Positions 57,058 to 64,000 of a stretch of DNA of 64,000 bases are shown piece by piece. The translations under genes were made by a program, and so were the position numbers. The notes beneath the pieces are model-generated. The model was not told where the DNA came from. It was given only the letters and a program-made list of their open reading frames with translations, and did not search any database. This DNA comes from Heliocidaris erythrogramma (taxonomy: Eukaryota; Echinodermata; Echinoidea; Camarodonta; Echinometridae), in contig CM046853.1 of assembly GCA_025617745.1 (NCBI GenBank), positions 57,931,233 through 57,995,232 on the forward strand. Reading direction: 5' to 3'. Each line of letters starts with the position of its first letter. Position 1 is the first letter of the stretch.

Positions 57058-57426
57058 TGTGAGCCCCCTGTCACCTAAAGAGGGAAATACCATCAAGTGC
57101 TGCTATTTTAGGTTTCGTTTATGATCATCAAAACTGTACCGGAAATCACACAGGAAGAGTATCAGTTTATGTCCATCTAACCTGGGAGCACATTTTCAGT
57201 GCATACATATATCTGATCGGAAGAAAATAGATCAGACACCACAGAGACAAGATATCTGTATACAATGTAACTGAAAGGGTTTCCTGTCAAAAAGTTTCGA
57301 GACTACTGTACATGGATTTTGTTCTCAGTACACAACGTCTCGAAGAGGAAATAGTAATCGTGTAGTGTCGCAGGATTTTTATACTTGTGAAGTTGCCTCC
57401 TTTGGAGGGGCCTGACTTTGGACAAC
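57058..57426 (+). promoter_or_regulatory. CLASP 5'UTR exon
   Basis: The acceptor TTTCTACAG at 57049-57057 opens an exon that runs through 369 nt of leader into the ATG at 57427. An upstream first exon is therefore expected (50.6 kb or 55.9 kb are candidates). If no splicing occurs here, it could be a plain TSS region. Confidence 0.5.
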
Positions 57427-60400
57427 ATGGCGGGAAAGACGTTGGATGACATATTCAATGATGTCCTCAAGCAGGACACCACGTCTAAGTTTCAGGCTTC
57501 AGAGGATTTGCAGAACTATCTCCAGGACAATGCAAAACCTTTGCATTGTGACAACATGGACAGATTAGTGGATGCCCTGGCAGGATGGGTGAATAGTAGC
57601 AATTTCAAGGTGAGGATATCCCCATTCAACAAATATGACACTTTCTGGCTGTGCATGAAAATGAATGGAAACTTATTATTAACAATTGTGTGAATAATCT
57701 ACATGTACAAAGAAATTTCCTAAAGCACAAGTAGCTGAAGATGTTTTCATTTGCAATCCTGTGAATATTTTGTCATGTCCTTTATGAGTTTGCTCACATT
57801 GGAGGCAAAGCAACCACTGTAAATGTGAAGGCAGATGCTTTAAATGCCCAGTTGCAGTTTTTGGTCCGAGTGGCAGTCCTTTTCATCAAATGCAGCCTGA
57901 AACTGCAAATTCCATAATTTACATAATTGGTGTGCTACATGTACATGCATGATTCTATCAGGTAGACAGGTACATGTACATACCAAAATGGAGACAACTA
58001 GCCAGAGCCAGGGTGAAATGGAAATGATGCACATGTATATTTAATAATTTTTACTTATAAATGTAAAGACTCGCTTTGATCTTTGTTTAATGATGTATCA
58101 CTCCGAACACATGTCATTGCTGGAATGAGTTGAGCATACCTCTACATGTACATGTCCATGTCCATGTGTTTGTCTGCCAACCCTTCTTCCTCTTCGCCTT
58201 CTCATACTATGGTCTGATATCATACTTAATGGGGAAAAAAATTAAAGACTGTTCGTACTTGCGCACACTTGTATTGTGTGAATGTATATTAATTTTGAAG
58301 CAGATTTCTTTCACTTTCAGTGTCAAATTTGTAAAGAATACAAACACAAGTGCAGTAGGTTACAAAGGCATATAAAGACATGTATACAGTTACCTTATGC
58401 TTTAATTTTAAAATAGATTCTATGGAATCTGGAGCAAATGAAATCACAAAAAACAATGAAATACATGTATGTTCTATAAAAAGCACTGCACTGTTTTGTG
58501 TGTATTAAACTGCAGTTAGAAAATACACACAGTGCTGATGATGTGCTGTGCATGTCTAATGTACTGCTTCAGATCATGCAACATGTGTGTGTGTGTGAGT
58601 ACATTGTCTATTTGCAAAGGTGTGGCTAAGGCACTGACATGACTGAATAACCTTGACAGCATATTTAGTCCCTGAAACATACAACATGAAGAGTACTGTC
58701 TGTATGTATACAAATATTTGATTTCTGAAATTGAAATTATACATACATGTACCTGTACTGTCAACGTGGTTCCAAACCCGATTTTAAAAACAATAATGAG
58801 TATACATGTGCAACCAACTGAACAGTCTTGTGTAAATTTTGAATGTTGTACCATGGCAAATAAAATGTAGGATCGTTGCAGGTTTCAAGAACCTACATGT
58901 ACATGTACATGTGTATTGTACATATCAAGTGATTTGGGTCCATATTTCATATGGGCATTTTCACCACCAAAGGACAAAGGGGCAAAAAAATCAAATTGAT
59001 ATTCAAGTCAAATGCCTTATGTGTTTTGATAGATGAAGTCCTGAAGTTTCTAGAACAATAATTTTTTTCAACTCTGGCAGCCATCTTGGATTTCAAAATG
59101 GCCACCAAAGTGTAGAAACAAGATAGTGTTAAAAATGGCATATTGATACATATTTTGTTTTAACAGGATTGATCAAGAATTTCTTTCCTGTGGTTTAGCT
59201 TACTGTTATAATACTTAATCACATCACATTGAAAAAATACTGGATTAATTCAATTATCTGATTTAAAAATTATTTATAAAGTTTATAATAAGGGATGTAA
59301 CGTCAGTTACCGAAAACAGGAACTTTTTCTCCTCGTTTTCTAGAAAAGAGGTTATATTCTATGAAATTTGGTACATTTCCTAATTAGGTAAGACCCCTCC
59401 CTACCATACCAGAATTAAAGATAATCATGTTACAATGAAGTCATAATGGACCAGTAGATATATGTAATGTCAGTTTATTATACCGAGATGTAATGTCAGT
59501 TACCATGTTGCAACATCAGTTACTAATAATGAAATGCCATTGAAGTGGCCAATTGTATTTGGAAAAAAAGTTAAATTGTTGGTCTAAAAGTTAATGAAAG
59601 TACATGTACATGTAGTTAAACACACCAGCAGGAGCATTCCATTGAATTTCAAGAGGTACATGTATCGGTCACATGAAATACTGTACTGTACAGCTCAATA
59701 ACATTTTTTTACAAATTCAAGTATTTTTCTGATAAACATTATAGTTGATAATTTTAGTTTATACATGTAGTAGCTGGAGTTCAGTTTTTGTTGACAGTTT
59801 TAAATTTTAAAAAAATGTGAATAAACAAATGCTTCAAGAAAATTGAAATCTGACAGATACATGTACATGTATGATCAAGAATTGCTTGCACTCACCAGAT
59901 TAGAAAACACACAAAATTAAACTTCTTCATACCACATGGTTATATGAAATTCAGAGGAGAAGGGGGTGGGGTGGAGATTCTCATTCACTACTGCCCCCCC
60001 CCCCCCCCGAGTATGTAAAACTTACATTTCTTCATCTTTTGTTCATTTGATGTGAAGTATTGACATTTAAATGATTTAAACTTGCATTATTGTTTCTATA
60101 AAGAGCTTGATATAGTACAAAAAAATTATGTCTGTGCAAATCACATACAGTAGCAAAAGTATGTGTAATGTCAGTTACCGACAACTGTTAAACGAAGTGG
60201 TCAAAGCAAAAAAAGGGAAATTTGAATAATTGTTATTTTTTCACTGAAATGTTCCTAGGAACTCGGATACTGCCACATCAAACTCACTTTCATGTAAAGC
60301 CCTGGACGGAAGATACAATGCAATGATTCCACAGAGTGGATATTTATGTGTTATCTTTATGGCAAAAGTATGTGTAATGTCAGTTACGTAATGTCAGTTA

Positions 60401-62897
60401 CCAACATGGTCATTAAAAAATTATCATAACCAAAAAACTACAATCATGATTTGTTTAATATTTTGGCATACCTTAAAGACCTCAGCCTGACCGAATTTTG
60501 AAATATACCCTTTATTCATCCACGGGGAGCTATATATTTTCTGAACAAATTGAAACCAACTTCATGAGATTCCGTTTCCTGTGGAATGAGTAACAGCGTC
60601 CCGAATGTTGAGCCCCGGTGGTTTGGGCCCGTCTCTGAGGAACGCTACTTTGCGGGGGGTGAAAATTTGATGACGACATATCGTGTAGACGCACTCGGAG
60701 CTGTATACATGACATGTCGTCACACGTCTAGCGACCCCCTGCAGTGTTACGCCATAGGGAGGTGGCGGACCCAAAAAATATTCTTTTTTATTTTTTATGG
60801 ATAAACGGAGACGAAAATTTATGAATAACCAGGGTAATTATATTCTTTGTTTACTAAGCTTTACGTCAATATATGGTTGTTTTGGGTCAGGCTGAGGTCT
60901 TTAACCTAGTAACAAAGGTATTCACATATTAAACTTATCACTCTATTAAACCTACATGTATCAGGGACATGAGATATTTCAATTTGTATGAATACCCTAA
61001 AATTGCATGTCCCTTTTGCGTATTTACCGACACATTTTTGCTTGCTGAAGCGAAACAAATGCAGTTGCATCGAAAAACTCAATGTCAGTTTGTTCACCAA
61101 GGTTAACTTTATTAACTATATTAATAACAAACTCCATTCATTTGTAGTACGAGAGATACACACAATGAAAGGTGTGTAAAATTGTGCCGTGTAATGTTAG
61201 TTACCGTGAAAATGCCCATATAACAAAATGTTATAATTTTCAAGAAAAAAAAATAAATTGGTACAGTAGTACCCAAAATTTTGCTTATTTTGAAATTCTG
61301 GTATTATGAAGTGGTTTTCAACCCAATAACACCAATTGCATTGCGTGATTCACCAAAGCTGATATCACTGCACCAAAGTTCATACAGTTATTGTCTCGCC
61401 TGCGTAAGCAAAAAGCGATACATAGGTGCCGCTTTTCCGACGTCGCCAATGGCAGCGTCAACAAGTTTGCAAATGCTCTCATTTCAAAAATATCGGTTCA
61501 ATTTCTATGAAACTTGCACACAAGGGTTGTAGAGTATCACATATAATGTGGAACAAATTTCATGTCAAAAGTCAATGTCAAAGGTCAGTTAAGGTCAATT
61601 GAGTTAACTTGTGTTTTTTTTTATTTCAAAAGTATTTGTTCAAACTCTTTGAAACCTGGCATCATTCTTGGTAGGAATTGTCTTTATGTCACCCTCTTTC
61701 AAATTAATACCCAAATCTTACATTTTCATCACATTAAAGGTCACCTGCTGACAGTAATAAGTTTTTGGTAAAATTTAGTTTTGTCTCTACATGTACATGT
61801 ACATGTATTGGATACATGCATTTGACTTCTTCTCAAAAACTAAAAAAATGCAAATAGGGAACCTATCCCTTAAAAGGGATACTCAAACGCCGATTGTGGA
61901 CGTTTTTATGCCACGAGAAGGCACCGCGATTGTTTTCTGATCATGCCGTTGCCCCACGGAGCACAAACTTTGGACAGACTCTTCGCCGCACAACACGCAC
62001 GCTTCGCCTAAGCTCGAACTCTTGTGTGAGATTCGGTCGGCTTCGTGCAGTCCGAAATGTATTCCCAATAGTCTGACGGACACGTTCGACACACAGACTT
62101 TGTGTACGAGTGAATGGGACTTACGCAATCCTCACTTTCCCCACGGCTGCCTGGTGGCGTATCCCTTTAAGGAGGGAGTGGAGGGGGGGGGGGGGGCTTT
62201 TGGCCTCCCAAGAGCCTGTGACATCAAATTGACATTTTTCCTTCTTCTGTAAAACCTATTGCTACCTGTACAATGTAACCAAACTACATGTAGGTACATG
62301 TAGGATCATTCTTAGGGCAAGGAGACTTAAAATTGTTAAAGTATAGTGTCTTCAAGGGGTCTGATGAAGGGGCAGCATCCCAAAAGTGTCCCAATGGCAA
62401 TTATTTAATGTACACGTATTCTGCTTCTTTAAAATACACGGCTGGATTTCAAATGAACTTCACCGTCCAATAAATTGTAGTTGAAGCCTGAAGGGGATTT
62501 GAGTATGCAAATGGGGTACGTGGCCAACATGGGGGTAGGGGGGGGGGGGGCTCTGGGTCAGGTGCAGCAGCCCTTAAATGCCACAATCGTTGATTTTTCA
62601 CCAAAATTTCGTCCTGATAATTGTGCAATTAATGCAGGCGAGACTGCCCTGGGCATTTCCCTTGTTGTACATGTATATTTACATATATGAGGCCTATACA
62701 AGTCTTGGGACAAATGTTCTACACTGGATTATTCCCAAAATGTTTTTTTGTTTGTATTACTGTATATAATGCCTTTTTATATTGCCATTTATTTTTTAAT
62801 CATATATTTTTTCCTCAGATATCCCTCTGTGGTCTAGAGTGTTTATCACTACTGGTGGACCGAATGGGAGAAAAATTCAAGAGTAATATAGGAACAG
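57427..62897 (+). CDS. CLASP (CLIP-associating protein), first two coding exons; continues past the window
   Basis: Exon 57427-57609 starts MAGKTLDDIFNDVLKQDTTS and ends GWVNSSNFK at a GTGAGG donor. Exon 62819-62897 (TTCCTCAG| .. ACAG|GTAAGT) encodes ISLCGLECLSLLVDRMGEKF then KSNIGT. Together these match the N-terminal TOG1 region of animal CLASP1/2 (human SWVNSSNYKVVLLGMDILS, then RFKAQIGT). The phase is 0 between the exons and 1 at the end. Known function: binds microtubule plus ends, promotes rescue and suppresses catastrophe, and acts at kinetochores and the cell cortex. Chosen start: the first ATG in the open frame, after CAACATGGCGGG, a good context; a TTG codon upstream is in frame but not a start. 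The following exon is not in the last 1.1 kb. Confidence 0.9.
58950..61220. mobile_element. 2.27-kb TIR element with GTAATGTCAGTTAC subterminal repeats, CLASP intron
   Basis: TATGGGCATTTTCAC (58950-58964) is exactly complementary to GTGAAAATGCCCATA (61206-61220). Inside are at least seven copies of GTAATGTCAGTTAC or close variants (59297, 59465, 59489, 59509, 60167, 60372, 60385, 61189), themselves near-palindromic. Terminal repeats plus clustered subterminal motifs suggest transposase binding sites. It is interrupted by a TTAA-type MITE (60477-60900). No transposase frame. Confidence 0.65.
60477..60900. mobile_element. TTAA-flanked MITE (AGACCTCAGCCTGACC ends)
   Basis: AGACCTCAGCCTGACC and GGTCAGGCTGAGGTCT are exact complements with TTAA on both sides (60473-60476, 60901-60904). 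The interior is GC-richer than its surroundings, with no coding frame. piggyBac-type by target site. Confidence 0.88.
61223..62818. other. Rest of CLASP intron 1
   Basis: TACATGTA motifs, G-runs (62184-62200, 62538-62550) and a GC-richer stretch at 61880-62170 with AAGGGATACTCAAACGCCGA facing TCCCTTTAAGG at its other end (possible decayed inverted repeat). No exon supported. Confidence 0.45.
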
Positions 62898-63214
62898 GTA
62901 AGTTGATGGCAGCAAATTTCTCAATCATTTTTGGTTTATATTTAGATTCAACTGTAAAAAGCAGGGCACATTTACATGTACAAGCTCAGAAATACGTATA
63001 CCATGACTATGGCCGAAATTCTGAGCTCCGATTTAACTTAAACTCTAGTCTAAGATAAACCAGATATTTAATAAAGCTGACTTATACTGCAAGTCCAGTC
63101 TAAATTTCTGTACAAAGTTACAACGAAACCAGACTGGAGCTTTTAAAAGTTAAACCGTAGTTGAGAATGTGGTTTTCTAAAACTCTTGTTTAAAGGGCAG
63201 GTTTAGACCACGTC

Positions 63215-63415
63215 TTATGCAAGGTTATTGGAAATAACCTCACACTTTGTACCTTCGTACTGCGAGGAATTGCCTCCCATAGCAAGTGTGTGATCTCTAG
63301 CACATATGTGTGCTGGAAAGGAGCAACATCGCCAGCCAAAAACAGCCTGAAAATTTCTTTTGATCAAGAAGATAAAGATTCTATTGAAGAATCTGGCATG
63401 AAATCAGATATTCTA
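63215..63415. repeat. Dispersed repeat, copy 2
   Basis: Related to 53405-53530 in the same orientation; it contains an extra internal segment (CATAGCAAGTGTGTGATCTC). Confidence 0.7.
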
Positions 63416-64000
63416 GCATCCTAAAATGTAAAAGGAAGTATTTTCTCAAAATTTTGCTTATTATGTTGGTGTTTTTACCTCTTCAACGTAGAGGTCGTGA
63501 CCATTGCCGAAATTGACACAGCCCCACATGGTGATGGTTCCATGAGTGGGTTTAGACTTAGATCGCGGTTTAACTTAAACCGGAGTTCAGAATACGGGCC
63601 AATGAGTTGAAGCCCTTCAGGCTCTTCAGCAGAGGAGAAAGCATATATCTTGACATTTGATCCCTTTACTTTTTTTTTTAAAAACATGGATTGTCAATGC
63701 CAAATCCTACGTATCTTTATTGTAAGAAATTATAAGATGCATGTTGTACCTACAGTGTATGGCTGTAGATTGCTACCTAATGCACAGTGGTAAGTAAATT
63801 TCCTGTCAGTAACTAATCGTTATAAGTGTGAAGGTTGACAATGGAAAAAAATGAACCAATTTCCTATTTACTCCACCGAGCACTGGGCCAGTAACCTAAT
63901 GGCACTTGGGCACTAGCTGACCACTACATGTATATGTATAGTGAATGCAGCTGAAAATAACTATATATCATGATACTAGGCTTAATCAAAGGTGAAGAGC
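63416..64000. other. CLASP intron 2 (partial), no exon seen
   Basis: AT-rich; GATCGCGGTTTAACTTAAAC-type phrases near 63560 resemble 63020-63050 inverted (CCGATTTAACTTAAACTCTA), a possible decayed inverted repeat. No in-phase exon continuing CLASP is visible. Confidence 0.45.

Noticed and set aside
1..64000. Prokaryotic features such as operons, CRISPR arrays or phage genes
   Set aside because: All real genes have spliced exons; regular repeats here are microsatellites or transposon parts.

Overview
This is a eukaryotic, animal genomic window. Coding sequence sits in short exons with GT/AG introns, introns reach several kb, and non-coding DNA is AT-rich and crowded with short inverted-repeat DNA transposons. 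The gene families are metazoan: a fasciclin (FAS1) protein, ribosomal protein L4 with a U18-type snoRNA in an intron, an IAH1-like esterase, and the start of a CLASP. The many TACATGTA motifs, long G or C runs, abundant foldback elements and protein relatedness suggest an invertebrate deuterostome, probably an echinoderm such as a sea urchin. The species is an inference.

Layout. 1-2.2 kb (+): the last three exons of a FAS1-domain gene. 4.5-16.6 kb (-): RPL4 with seven coding exons, an ATG-only first exon that I assign tentatively next to a 5'TOP-like start, and a U18 snoRNA in an intron. Its 4.9-kb first intron holds a 3.5-kb inverted-repeat element. 16.6-20.6 kb: intergenic repeats. 20.7-34.9 kb (+): an IAH1-type SGNH hydrolase gene. 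It carries a tandemly duplicated 199-bp exon that looks mutually exclusive, and its introns contain a MULE-like foldback element, a LINE with two nested TTAA-type insertions, tRNA-derived fragments and an 877-bp element. A hAT-like MITE sits in its 3'UTR. 35-39.7 kb: mostly unique AT-rich DNA, some repeats and an orphan terminal exon on the minus strand. 39.8-49.4 kb: a repeat array split by a 7.6-kb TIR element with a TA target duplication. Inside that element is a predicted four-exon, polyadenylated minus-strand transcript with two very short ORFs. 49.5-57 kb: repeat-rich DNA with a possible promoter and first exon near 50.6 kb. 57.1-64 kb (+): the first two coding exons of a CLASP gene, separated by a 5.2-kb intron that contains a 2.3-kb element with subterminal repeats. 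The gene runs off the right edge.

The genes are not an operon and have no shared pathway: translation (RPL4), ester hydrolysis (IAH1), microtubule plus-end regulation (CLASP) and extracellular adhesion (FAS1) are simply neighbours. The most informative signals are the duplicated IAH1 exon, the gene-carrying 7.6-kb TIR element, the intronic U18 snoRNA, and several transposon insertions whose target duplications or empty sites can be read directly. All exon boundaries were read by eye from splice consensus, phase continuity and protein family resemblance. No database search was run.
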